Program-made: the position numbers and the translations under genes | In this document: in pieces, positions 39,644 through 47,904 of the stretch | Layout: the number at the start of each line of letters is the position of its first letter | Position numbering within the stretch: position 1 is the stretch's first letter | Assembly: GCA_023144005.1 (NCBI GenBank) | Contig: JAGLGN010000021.1 | Coordinates: 35,941 to 99,940, forward strand | Reading direction: 5' to 3' | Length of the DNA: 64,000 bases | DNA from: a bacterium | GTDB taxonomy: Bacteria; AUK180 | The notes under the pieces: generated by a model | What the model was told of the DNA's origin: nothing | Database searches by the model: none | What the model saw: the letters and a program-made list of their open reading frames with translations, nothing else

Positions 39644-41012
39644 GGTCAGGGTCAGATTCGCTCCCTCTCCTACGGGCCATCTGCACATCGGCGGCGTGCG
39701 AACCGCGCTCTTTAATTATGTTTTTGCCAGGAAGATGAAGGGAGATTTTATTTTGAGGGTCGAAGATACCGATCTTCTGAGATCTAAGAAAGAGTATGTA
39801 GATTCAATACTTGCTTCTATTGAGTGGCTTGGATTTTCACTGGACGAAGAACCTTATTTTCAAAGCAGCCGTTTGGATATCTATAGGAAGTATGCTCAAG
39901 AATTAATAGATGCTGGAAAAGCTTACTACTGCATTTGTACAAAGGAAGATATTAAGCGTGAGAAGGAAGAAGCCCAGAAAGCAGGTAGATCTTTCGCTTA
40001 CAGCGGCAGGTGCAGAGGAAATAAGAAATATGATGAAAATGCCGCAATAAGATTATGTAAACCTGATGCGAAGCAATACTTGATTCAGGATATGATCCGG
40101 GGTGAGGTGAGCGTTAATTCTGTTGAATTCGACGATTTTATTATAATGAAGTCAGATGGGACACCAACATATAGCTTCGCATGTGTTGTGGATGACGATC
40201 TGCTGGGCATAACTCATGTGATCAGAGGGGAGGATCACATCACCAATACATTCAAGCAATTGATAATATATGAGCTTTTCGGATGGTCACCGCCGGAGTT
40301 TGCCCATATTCCGCTTATAAACGGCCCGGACGGTAAGAGGCTTTCGAAGCGGCATGGAGCTACTGCGCTTATTGAGTACAAAAAGATGGGCTTTCTGCGT
40401 GAACCCCTCTTGAATTACCTCAGCCTGCTGGGATGGAGCCCCAAGAATAATGAAGAGATCTTTGATATGGAATACCTCATAGCGAATTTTGATTTTGCCA
40501 TGGTATCAAAGAATCCCGCGCAATTCAGAATTGAAAAGCTGACATGGATGAATGGGGAATACCTTTTTAATATGGATATTAAGAAAAAGACTGAGATACT
40601 TTTGAGTTTCATCAAGGAATTCAAGGGATTTGAACCGGATAAGGACCTCCTGCTGACCATTGTCTCCAATCTGGGCGACAGAGGTAAGACACTTGAAGAG
40701 ATTTGGGAGAAGATAGATTTCTTCTTCATCTTTGATGGGGAGTATCCGAAGGCCAAGGCCTTTGAGAGCGCAGCTTTATTATATGAAGTGCTGGAGAAAT
40801 GTGAATTTTCAACAGATTCCCTTGAGATCGCGATCAAAGAGTTCTGTGAGGTGAATGGCGTGAAATTGCGCAAGGCGGCAGAGCATTTGAGATTGGGCGT
40901 GTCAGGCAAGAAAGTTACGCCGGGCCTCTTTGAGACGCTCTTTATTCTTGGAAAAGATGAAACATTGAAAAGACTATCGGAGTATGAGATATGGCTGAAA
41001 AGATCTTTATAA
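39633..41012 (+). CDS. gltX: Glutamyl-tRNA synthetase
   Basis: Charges tRNA with glutamate. 459 residues with the class I HIGH-equivalent HLHIG (16-20) in RFAPSPTGHLHIGG, and KRLSKRHG (235-242) as the KMSKS-equivalent. The helical anticodon-binding domain follows and ends near FETLFILGKDETLKRLS. The Zn-type CxC..YxC motif is partly present: CIC at 100-102, SGRC at about 124-127. Whether it also misacylates tRNA-Gln (non-discriminating) cannot be decided; no gatCAB is in the window. The start lies inside the phosphodiesterase gene (11 nt overlap), and the 3' end overlaps lpdA by 22 nt. Confidence 0.95.
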   Translation: MGNKVRVRFAPSPTGHLHIGGVRTALFNYVFARKMKGDFILRVEDTDLLRSKKEYVDSILASIEWLGFSLDEEPYFQSSRLDIYRKYAQELIDAGKAYYCICTKEDIKREKEEAQKAGRSFAYSGRCRGNKKYDENAAIRLCKPDAKQYLIQDMIRGEVSVNSVEFDDFIIMKSDGTPTYSFACVVDDDLLGITHVIRGEDHITNTFKQLIIYELFGWSPPEFAHIPLINGPDGKRLSKRHGATALIEYKKMGFLREPLLNYLSLLGWSPKNNEEIFDMEYLIANFDFAMVSKNPAQFRIEKLTWMNGEYLFNMDIKKKTEILLSFIKEFKGFEPDKDLLLTIVSNLGDRGKTLEEIWEKIDFFFIFDGEYPKAKAFESAALLYEVLEKCEFSTDSLEIAIKEFCEVNGVKLRKAAEHLRLGVSGKKVTPGLFETLFILGKDETLKRLSEYEIWLKRSL

Positions 41013-42316
41013 TCGGAGGCGGGCCCGGAGGGTATGTAACTGCAATAAAAGCCGCCCAGGCAGGTATGGATGTTACAATTGCCGAAAAGGCGGCCTTCGG
41101 AGGAACATGTTTGAATAGAGGGTGTATTCCAACGAAGTCGCTCTTGCATGTTACATCGTTCTTAACACAGAATTATTCCAGAATGGGAATATCATTTGAT
41201 AAAATGACTTATGACTTGGATAAATTCCGAAAATGGAAGGATTCTTCTGTGAGAAAGGCTGTTCTCGGGGTAGAGATGCTTTTAAAAAAGAACGGGATCA
41301 AGATACTGAGGGAGAAGGCGCATGTGGTCTCGAGCGGAAAGGTGGAAACAGAAACAGGAGTGCATAAAGCCGACCGCATAGTTATAGCCTCCGGCTCGAA
41401 TGTTATCATCCCGGGATTTATTAAAGATCGGGACGATGTGTGGACTTCTGACAATGCATTGGAACTTTCGGAGATCCCGACGAGACTTCTTATCATAGGC
41501 GCGGGTGTCATTGGAGTAGAGATAGCTACCATATATTCCCGCTTGGGTTCCGAGGTACATCTTTTTGACATGCTGGAAAAACCGGGTGGAGCCGATCTCG
41601 ATCCCGAGATAGCTATCGAACTTGAAAAGAGCTTGAAAGCGATGAGGATCAAACTTCATTTGGGAAAAACAATAAAGGAAATAAAGGGAAATACAATTAT
41701 AGTAGAAGGCGAAGAGATCTCCGGGGACCGAATCATGGCAGCAATAGGAAGATGCGCAGATATAGAGGGGAAGCATAGCGAAATAGAAATAAATACGAAT
41801 ACGAAAAAGATACGAACAAATAAAGATAGCGAGACAACGCTCTCCCGTGTATATGCGATCGGTGATGTTATTGATGGCCCCATGCTGGCTCATAAGGCAT
41901 CACATGACGGTATGCGTTTGATAGATCTATTGAATGGCAGAGCTGTTTCCTCTGGAGAGATGACATCTGTTCTTTATACTTCGCCCGAAATAGCAAGTTC
42001 CGGTATGACCGAGAACAAGGCTAGGGATTCCTTTGGGAATATTAAGGTTTCTGTTTTCCCTGTTTCTGCCAATCCAAGGGCCAATTGCACAAAGGAACTG
42101 CGGGGCCTTGTTAAGCTCATATCCGCAGAGAAGAAGCTTATAGGAGCACATATAATGAGCGAACACGCCTCGGAGATGATTTGGGCGTTTTCTTATTTTA
42201 TTAAAAATGGTACGGATATTGATAATATTAAAGGGACGGTATTCCCGCATCCAACATTTTCGGAATCGATCGGAGAAGCGATGTTGGGATTGGAAGGCCC
42301 GATGCTGCATCTATAG
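40991..42316 (+). CDS. lpdA: Dihydrolipoyl dehydrogenase
   Basis: FAD- and NAD-dependent oxidoreductase that re-oxidises dihydrolipoyl groups. 441 residues: FAD motif IIGGGPGGYVTAIKAAQ (7-23), redox disulfide C40/C45 in GGTCLNRGCIPTK, NAD motif IIGAGVIGVEIATIY, FAD motif YAIGDVIDGPMLAHKA, and the catalytic H420/E425 in FPHPTFSE. There are no E1/E2 genes nearby and 2-oxoacids are handled by ferredoxin-dependent Kor, so a role in glycine cleavage, or another lipoyl enzyme, is likely. The gene overlaps gltX by 22 nt, a strong sign of co-expression. Confidence 0.92.
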   Translation: MAEKIFIIGGGPGGYVTAIKAAQAGMDVTIAEKAAFGGTCLNRGCIPTKSLLHVTSFLTQNYSRMGISFDKMTYDLDKFRKWKDSSVRKAVLGVEMLLKKNGIKILREKAHVVSSGKVETETGVHKADRIVIASGSNVIIPGFIKDRDDVWTSDNALELSEIPTRLLIIGAGVIGVEIATIYSRLGSEVHLFDMLEKPGGADLDPEIAIELEKSLKAMRIKLHLGKTIKEIKGNTIIVEGEEISGDRIMAAIGRCADIEGKHSEIEINTNTKKIRTNKDSETTLSRVYAIGDVIDGPMLAHKASHDGMRLIDLLNGRAVSSGEMTSVLYTSPEIASSGMTENKARDSFGNIKVSVFPVSANPRANCTKELRGLVKLISAEKKLIGAHIMSEHASEMIWAFSYFIKNGTDIDNIKGTVFPHPTFSESIGEAMLGLEGPMLHL

Positions 42317-42335
42317 ATATTGAGAGGAGGTAACT

Positions 42336-43082
42336 ATGAGAAGAGCAATTCTTGTTTTGATGGTTGTGATCGGATTAATTGCGATCAATGGCGCAGAAAC
42401 CCTGCCTGTGGCGATCACAGAGGATCCGGTGGTAAAGGTGGACCCATTTGATATATGGGGTGACGAAGGCGTATTAGAGGCTGTGATAAAGGAAAATATT
42501 GATATAGAGGAAAAGACACTTGAGCAATATTTAAATGTAGAGAAATCATATTTCTATTTTGGCCAGCGAAGTACTGAGAAGAAATCGAAGCTGTCATATT
42601 GGGAGAAAACATGTGAATGGGCGGATAAAGGCCTTGCGCTGTTCCCGGAAAGTGTTGATATGATGTACTATAAAGCCGCCGCATATGGAAGGATCGGAGA
42701 GACTAAGGGTGTGTTGAAGTCATTGTTTTTAGTAAAGCCGATCAGAGAGTTATGTGAGAAAATCTTTGAGATAGATCCCGACCACGCAGGCGCACATCTT
42801 ATCATGGGCAAGATGTATAGAAAGCTTCCCGGCTGGAAAGGTGGAGACATTGATAAGTCGCTGGAGCTTCTAAAGCGAGCGGTCGAGCTTGAACCGGACT
42901 ATTCGGGACATTATCTTGCCTTGGCTAATACCAAGATAGAGAAGAAGATGTACAAAGAAGCTGCCGCCGATCTGCAGAAGATAATTGATGACGAGGATTT
43001 CAGAGATAAAACGCAGATGGGAAGAGACAAAGCATCAGCAAAAGAGAGATTGGAGAAGATCTCAAAACATATACAGGAATAA
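42336..43082 (+). CDS. Secreted TPR-repeat protein
   Basis: 248 residues. Signal peptide 1-20 (VLMVVIGLIAINGAE), then a solenoid of three to four TPR-like repeats: CEWADKGLALFPESVDMMYY, then CEKIFEIDPDHAGAHLIMGK, LLKRAVELEPDYSGHYLALA and KEAAADLQKIIDD. Good Shine-Dalgarno sequence GAGGAGG, 6 nt before ATG 42336. It lies 20 nt after lpdA. Likely a periplasmic scaffold; the partner is unknown. Confidence 0.78.
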   Translation: MRRAILVLMVVIGLIAINGAETLPVAITEDPVVKVDPFDIWGDEGVLEAVIKENIDIEEKTLEQYLNVEKSYFYFGQRSTEKKSKLSYWEKTCEWADKGLALFPESVDMMYYKAAAYGRIGETKGVLKSLFLVKPIRELCEKIFEIDPDHAGAHLIMGKMYRKLPGWKGGDIDKSLELLKRAVELEPDYSGHYLALANTKIEKKMYKEAAADLQKIIDDEDFRDKTQMGRDKASAKERLEKISKHIQE

Positions 43083-43146
43083 GTACGATATAAGAAATAG
43101 TGCGAAATAGGAGGAGAAGCTACATAGGGAATATAACGAATGACAT

Positions 43147-44358
43147 ATGATTAGCTATAAAAAAGACCGAATTTATTCGCTTATATACGCTTCAGACGCA
43201 ACCGTTAACAGCAATGGTGATGAGAAGTGCGTTGAGGGAGTGTATTTCCCCGAAAATGAAAAAGAGGTTCTAGATATAGTAAAAAAAGCGAATATTCAGA
43301 AGAATAAACTGTTTACCAGGGGACGAGGAACCTCTGTGTCAGGAACCGCGCAGCCTCTGCAGCGAGCCGATGTGATCTCGCTGGAAAAAATGAATAGGAT
43401 TCTAAATATAGACATAAAAAGCGGCCTGATCGAAGTAGAAGCTGGTGTGACGGTGGCCCAGGCGAATAAAGAACTTGAAAAATACAGGTATCAGCTTTCT
43501 GCATTCCCGGCATCTTATAGGTATTCTTCGATCGGTGGCAATATAGCTACAAATGCGTCTGGTTTAGGGGCCGTCAGGTATGGCACTGTGGCGAATTCGG
43601 TAAAGAGCATTGCAGTGGTCACGGGAGAAGGGAAGCTCCTTAAAGCGGGGGCATATTCGATCAGAGACTCCCTTGGCCACCCGCTAAGGGAGATCTTTAT
43701 AGGCACATTTGGAAATTTCGGTATTATTACGAGTGCCGTAATGAGTATAAACGCAATTCCGGACGAAATATACATTTCAACACTGAAATATGGAACTTTG
43801 TCCGAAATAATGGAGAAATTCGAAGAGATAAGCAAGAAAAGTACCGTGTATCAAGTAGAAATAGTAAATGATACGATATCAGAGAAAGTATTAGGTAATA
43901 AGGCCTATTATGTAGTAATAAGAGCGAATAAGTGCTATGGAGGGGGCAAGGAGGGGATAGAACTAAGGAATTCCCTTTCAACAATTCTTTCCTCGATGTC
44001 CGAAAGCAAGATAAGTGCTGATATATGTGTGGCAAAAATACATCTTCCTAAGATCGACAAATTGTTTCAAAAACCACAAGAAGGCTTATTTACGGGTTAT
44101 TACGGGCATCTTGCGGATGGTCTCCTGCATGTGAATGTATGTTTTGCCAGAAAAAACGAGAATAGGGCATCGAGGTTCATTGAAAGGGTATATAAGACAG
44201 TTAGAACAGTAAATGGCAGTATTTCGGGAGAGCATGGCATCGGAAGAGGGAAACTTCAATATTTGAAGACTGAAGATAATGAACAAGTGCGGTATCTACG
44301 CGGATTGAAAAGTGTTTTCGACCCCAATAATATTCTGAATTCGGGATATATACAATGA
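43147..44358 (+). CDS. FAD-linked oxidase (GlcD/VAO family)
   Basis: 403 residues. The PCMH-type FAD domain shows RGRGTSVSGTAQPLQ, VEAGVTVAQANKEL and SSIGGNIATNASGLGAVRYG; the C-terminal cap ends with SGEHGIGRGKL, the signature of glycolate/D-lactate oxidase-like enzymes. It oxidises a 2-hydroxy acid, but it has no iron-sulfur partner subunit gene here. There is no clear Shine-Dalgarno sequence directly upstream of ATG 43147; AGGAGGAG is 30 nt away and a TATAAC box at 43132-43137 is 9 nt before the start, hinting at another near-leaderless transcript. The next gene overlaps by ATGA. Confidence 0.85.
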   Translation: MISYKKDRIYSLIYASDATVNSNGDEKCVEGVYFPENEKEVLDIVKKANIQKNKLFTRGRGTSVSGTAQPLQRADVISLEKMNRILNIDIKSGLIEVEAGVTVAQANKELEKYRYQLSAFPASYRYSSIGGNIATNASGLGAVRYGTVANSVKSIAVVTGEGKLLKAGAYSIRDSLGHPLREIFIGTFGNFGIITSAVMSINAIPDEIYISTLKYGTLSEIMEKFEEISKKSTVYQVEIVNDTISEKVLGNKAYYVVIRANKCYGGGKEGIELRNSLSTILSSMSESKISADICVAKIHLPKIDKLFQKPQEGLFTGYYGHLADGLLHVNVCFARKNENRASRFIERVYKTVRTVNGSISGEHGIGRGKLQYLKTEDNEQVRYLRGLKSVFDPNNILNSGYIQ

Positions 44359-45071
44359 AATTGATCCTAGCAGGAATGATCATCACATCATTATTTTTTG
44401 GTAATCATAAATACAAGCTCGAAGACTACGAAGGTGCTAAAAGAAACTTCACGAAGAACAAATCCGCTAGAAGCCTTTACAATCTGGGAAACACCCAGTA
44501 TCGAATGGGAGAATACGCCGATGCTATAGAAAGTTGGGATAGAGTTATCGAAGGGGATAATACGCCTAAATTGAAATTCAGTAGTTTTTACAATAGCGGG
44601 AATGCCTATTTCAAAAAAGGAGATCTCAAAAAGGCAGAAGAGAATTATCTCAACGCTCTGAATATTAGGCCATATGACGAAGATACCCGGCATAATCTTG
44701 AATTGACCAGAAAGAGAATGAAGGAAGAGGAAAAGAAGAAAGAGGAAAAGAGGGAAGAACAAAGAAGATCCGGTAAAGAAGATAAGCAGAGACAGGAAGA
44801 TAGGAGAAGTAATACTGAAAGGCAAGAGAAGAAAGAGCAAAAGCCTGCAAATGATAAAAGCGAAGCCCTTAAAGAAGCAGGTGCAAAGAAAAATGCGGCT
44901 GAGAAACTCAGCAGGGTCGAAAAGGATTACTTAGAAAGATTAGCAAAAGCTGAGAAGCGATATCGCGGTAAATATTTAGATAAGATACCGAAGAACGCTG
45001 AGGATGTACAAAAGCAGATGATGAAGCAGATGGATGAGGAAGGTTATTTCCTCGAGACAAGGGATTGGTAG
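44355..45071 (+). CDS. BatC-like TPR protein with charged C-terminal tail
   Basis: 238 residues. A short hydrophobic start (1-15), then two or three TPR motifs (NLGNTQYRMGEYADAIESW and YNSGNAYFKKGDLKKAEENY, closing PYDEDTRHNLELTRKR). Residues about 118-185 are an extreme Lys/Glu/Arg/Gln tract, followed by a helical end. The TPR-then-charged order recalls BatC of the Bacteroides aerotolerance operon, but no other bat genes (batA, B, D, E) are here, so this may be a distant relative. It overlaps the FAD oxidase gene by ATGA. Confidence 0.6.
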   Translation: MKLILAGMIITSLFFGNHKYKLEDYEGAKRNFTKNKSARSLYNLGNTQYRMGEYADAIESWDRVIEGDNTPKLKFSSFYNSGNAYFKKGDLKKAEENYLNALNIRPYDEDTRHNLELTRKRMKEEEKKKEEKREEQRRSGKEDKQRQEDRRSNTERQEKKEQKPANDKSEALKEAGAKKNAAEKLSRVEKDYLERLAKAEKRYRGKYLDKIPKNAEDVQKQMMKQMDEEGYFLETRDW

Positions 45072-45079
45072 GAGGCTAT

Positions 45080-45547
45080 ATGTCTATTGAACAGCGGCTT
45101 GAAGACATGGGGTTGAAGCTTAACGAGTATAAAGAACCGATTGGTAAATATTCACCAATGATACATTTGAAGCAGGAGAATTTGATATTTCTTTCTGGTC
45201 AGCTGCCGATTCTTCCAAATGGGGAGTTAATAATCGGAAAGATCAGTGATCGGTCAAATATTGAGGTCGGAAAAGATGCGGCAAGACATGCGGTGTTAAG
45301 CGGACTGACAGTATTGAAATATCATTTGAACAGCTTGAATTATATCAAAGGTGTAATACAATTGGCGGGCTTTGTGAATTCTTCTGATGATTTTTTCCAT
45401 CATCATCTTGTAATTGACGGCGCCAGTGAGCTGATAGCGGAATTATTTCCCAGAGAACCCTTTCCTTCGCGAATGGCCTTAGGTGTCTGCGCTCTCCCTT
45501 TAAATGCAATGGTTGAGCTTTCAATGACATTGAGATTGGAGAAGTGA
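45080..45547 (+). CDS. RidA-family protein (YjgF/YER057c/UK114)
   Basis: About 155 residues. Begins at ATG 45080, 4 nt after GGAGG; a longer frame from 45065 overlaps the previous gene and is unlikely. Typical family features: LIFLSGQLPI near 35-44, AARHAVLSGLTVLKYHL, and ALPLNAMVELSM at the end, where an arginine of enamine/imine deaminases is not conserved at the usual RVAVGVAALP position (here RMALGVCALP). It belongs to the longer YjgF-like subgroup (about 150 residues). Role: probable imine deaminase or related binding protein. It is coupled to spoVG by TGATG. Confidence 0.83.
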   Translation: MSIEQRLEDMGLKLNEYKEPIGKYSPMIHLKQENLIFLSGQLPILPNGELIIGKISDRSNIEVGKDAARHAVLSGLTVLKYHLNSLNYIKGVIQLAGFVNSSDDFFHHHLVIDGASELIAELFPREPFPSRMALGVCALPLNAMVELSMTLRLEK

Positions 45548-45855
45548 TGGAAGACTTTGTTAATCCCGGAGGTCCCGAAGTCACTGATGTCCGCATATAT
45601 CCCTATGAAATGGATAGGGGTAATCATAAGATAATGGCATATGCAGATGTTGAATTAAGCGGAATGCTCTGGATAAAAGGCATAAGACTAATAAAGACAA
45701 AACAGCAAGGATATTTTGTCTCACTTCCCTCAAAGCGTGTCCGTGGGGAGGTTTTTGAGACCGTGGTCATTGACCATCCGGAGTATCTCAGATATTTGAG
45801 AAGAATGATCCGTTTGAAATATCAGGAATATACAGGAGAACGATATGGTACTTAA
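45547..45855 (+). CDS. spoVG: SpoVG-family protein
   Basis: 102 residues from ATG 45547, which overlaps the RidA stop as TGATG and has GGAG 5 nt upstream. The N-terminal strand VTDVRIYPYE and the block SLPSKRVRGEVFETVVIDHPEY are SpoVG hallmarks. SpoVG is a small DNA- and RNA-binding protein; its presence in an organism without any sporulation gene here is common in many phyla. It is followed by a phosphohexomutase gene overlapping by 11 nt. Confidence 0.9.
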   Translation: MEDFVNPGGPEVTDVRIYPYEMDRGNHKIMAYADVELSGMLWIKGIRLIKTKQQGYFVSLPSKRVRGEVFETVVIDHPEYLRYLRRMIRLKYQEYTGERYGT

Positions 45856-47194
45856 AGTTTCTATTGCAGGCATTCGGGGGGATGTAAATGTAGGGCTCAC
45901 ACCGGAGGTGATCCTGAATATGTCTCTTGCCTACGGTACATATATGAAAAAGGGCACTATCATTATAGGTTCTGACACAAGACCATCAAGGGATATGGTG
46001 AAATCGAATGCGATATCCGGGCTCCTTGCGACCGGCTGCCGCGTAATAGATGTAGGAATTGCGCCAACTCCGGTTATTGCCTATATGGTAAAACACTTGA
46101 ATGCCGACGGAGGTATAGTTATATCCGCATCACATAATGATATTCGTTATAATGCTTTGAAGATGTTGAAGCGGGACGGTATATTTCTGGATAACGAAGA
46201 AGGCACTCGAATTTACGATATGTATGTTAACAAAAAATTTAATCTCGCCTCATACTCTAATATATCAAGGATTGAAAAAATGAAAGATGCGTCGGAAATC
46301 TTCATTGATTCTTTATTCAAATCGGTTAGTGAATATGTTGATCTGGAAAATATCAGGGAGAAGAAATTCAAGGTCGCCATAGATGCCGTGAACGGTGCGG
46401 GTAGTGTTACCAATGAGATCTTCTTCAGAAAACTTGGAATTAAAGAGGTTACATATCTCAATTCCGATATTGAGAAACCATTTCCGAGGGAGCCTGAACC
46501 GGTAAAGGAAAATCTTAGGAGTGTAGAAGAAGAACTCAAGCAATTGGATTTCGATATTGCCTTCGTGCAGGATCCTGATGCAGACCGGCTGGGATTTTTC
46601 ACACCCGAACGAGGGTTTATTTCTGAGGAGCTGACACTTCCCTTGTGTATTCTGGGCGTTAGAGAAAGGATCGAAACTCCCGTTGTAATTAATATCGCCA
46701 CATCGTTGCTGAATGATCATGTCCTTAATGGCAAGTCGCGTCTTTTCAGAGTTCCAGTCGGGGAGGCAAATGTCTCCATGAAGATGTGGAAAGAGAAATC
46801 ACTCATCGGAGGAGAGGGTAATGGTGGAGTGATCTTTGCGCCGTTCCATCTTGGCAGGGATTCATATGTCGGAATGCTACTGCTTTTGCACACCTTGGTT
46901 CAAACAGGGAAAAGTATCGATGAACTTGTTTCGGAATTTCCCGTATTTACAATGGTCAAAGAAAAATTGTTGAATGTCGCCATTACTGATGAAACCGTGA
47001 AGACCCTTAAGGAAATGTTCTTCAGAGGCAAGTACAGATTTGATGATGGGGTCTATTACACTGAAACTGATGGAGAAGCGCTATGGTTTCTTCTGCGGGA
47101 ATCAAATACCGAACCCATCATACGGCTTCAGGCAGAGGCCCGGTCTGAGAAATCGGCAAGGGGAGTTATCAAGAAGATAAAAGGGCTTTTTTAG
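45845..47194 (+). CDS. Phosphohexomutase (phosphoglucomutase/phosphomannomutase/GlmM family)
   Basis: Moves phosphate between C1 and C6 of a hexose or glucosamine. 449 residues with the phosphoserine loop ISASHND (S96), the metal-binding DPDADR (243-248), the sugar-binding loop GGEGNGG, and the phosphate-binding RESNTEPIIR near the C terminus. The N terminus VSIAGIRGDV resembles archaeal-type GlmM/phosphoglucomutase more than E. coli GlmM. The overlap with spoVG (11 nt) and the convergent GT2 gene (4 nt) shows how compact this region is. Which sugar it uses is not decidable. Confidence 0.9.
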   Translation: MVLKVSIAGIRGDVNVGLTPEVILNMSLAYGTYMKKGTIIIGSDTRPSRDMVKSNAISGLLATGCRVIDVGIAPTPVIAYMVKHLNADGGIVISASHNDIRYNALKMLKRDGIFLDNEEGTRIYDMYVNKKFNLASYSNISRIEKMKDASEIFIDSLFKSVSEYVDLENIREKKFKVAIDAVNGAGSVTNEIFFRKLGIKEVTYLNSDIEKPFPREPEPVKENLRSVEEELKQLDFDIAFVQDPDADRLGFFTPERGFISEELTLPLCILGVRERIETPVVINIATSLLNDHVLNGKSRLFRVPVGEANVSMKMWKEKSLIGGEGNGGVIFAPFHLGRDSYVGMLLLLHTLVQTGKSIDELVSEFPVFTMVKEKLLNVAITDETVKTLKEMFFRGKYRFDDGVYYTETDGEALWFLLRESNTEPIIRLQAEARSEKSARGVIKKIKGLF

Positions 47195-47904
47195 GGTAGT
47201 CGTGAGAACCGAAGTCGGAACATAGACAATAATGCCTTGTAGATCTCGGTTTTGGAGATCTTCGTAAATCCGAATTTCCTGTCAATAAAAATTATCGGGA
47301 TCTCCGTAATTCTGGCTCCTGCCTGTCTCATTTTGTAAAGCATTTCATATAAGAATGAGTACCCTTGAGATCTAATGGCGGAGTAGCTGATCTTTTTCAA
47401 TAACTTGGTCCTGATACATCGGTATCCGGAAGTGGAATCTTTAACCCTGGTCTTTAATATCAGGCGCAAAAGGAGATTGGCTGCTGCGCTCATTAATTTC
47501 CGGTGAACGGGCCAATTCTTAATTCCTCCGCCTTTCACATAGCGGGACCCGACAACGGCATCAGAGTTCTGCAGCGCAAGGATCATATCGGGGATTACTT
47601 CCGGGTCATGGGAGAAATCGCTGTCCATTGTTATGATAAAATCAAAACCCATGGAAATTGCCTCCTTCATGCCATGTATGTAAGCAGCTCCCAATCCCAG
47701 CTTTTTTTCTCTGCTTATCAGGTGCAGGTTTTTGAATACCTTCTGTTTTTGTCTGACCACTTCTTCTGTATTATCCGGGGAATTGTCGTCTATAACTATT
47801 ATTGTAAGTTCTTGAGATATATCCCGGATCTTGTCTATCAATCCGCCGATATTTTCCCTTTCTTCATATGTTGGTATAAGGATCGCTCCCTGTTCAGCTT
47901 TCAT
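47191..47904 (-). CDS. Family 2 glycosyltransferase (polyprenyl-phosphate mannosyltransferase-like)
   Basis: 237 residues, DPM1-type. Motifs: ILIPTYEERENIGGLI (N terminus), IVIDDNSPDNTEEVV, the catalytic DSDFSHDPE near 97-105, and VGSRYVKGGG with DSTSGYRC. It probably builds a polyprenyl-phosphate sugar at the cytoplasmic face of the membrane. It overlaps the next upstream gene (a PMT-type transferase) by 11 nt, so the two likely act as donor synthase and user. Its 3' end overlaps the phosphohexomutase gene convergently by 4 nt. Confidence 0.9.
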   Translation of the reverse strand: MKAEQGAILIPTYEERENIGGLIDKIRDISQELTIIVIDDNSPDNTEEVVRQKQKVFKNLHLISREKKLGLGAAYIHGMKEAISMGFDFIITMDSDFSHDPEVIPDMILALQNSDAVVGSRYVKGGGIKNWPVHRKLMSAAANLLLRLILKTRVKDSTSGYRCIRTKLLKKISYSAIRSQGYSFLYEMLYKMRQAGARITEIPIIFIDRKFGFTKISKTEIYKALLSMFRLRFSRLP

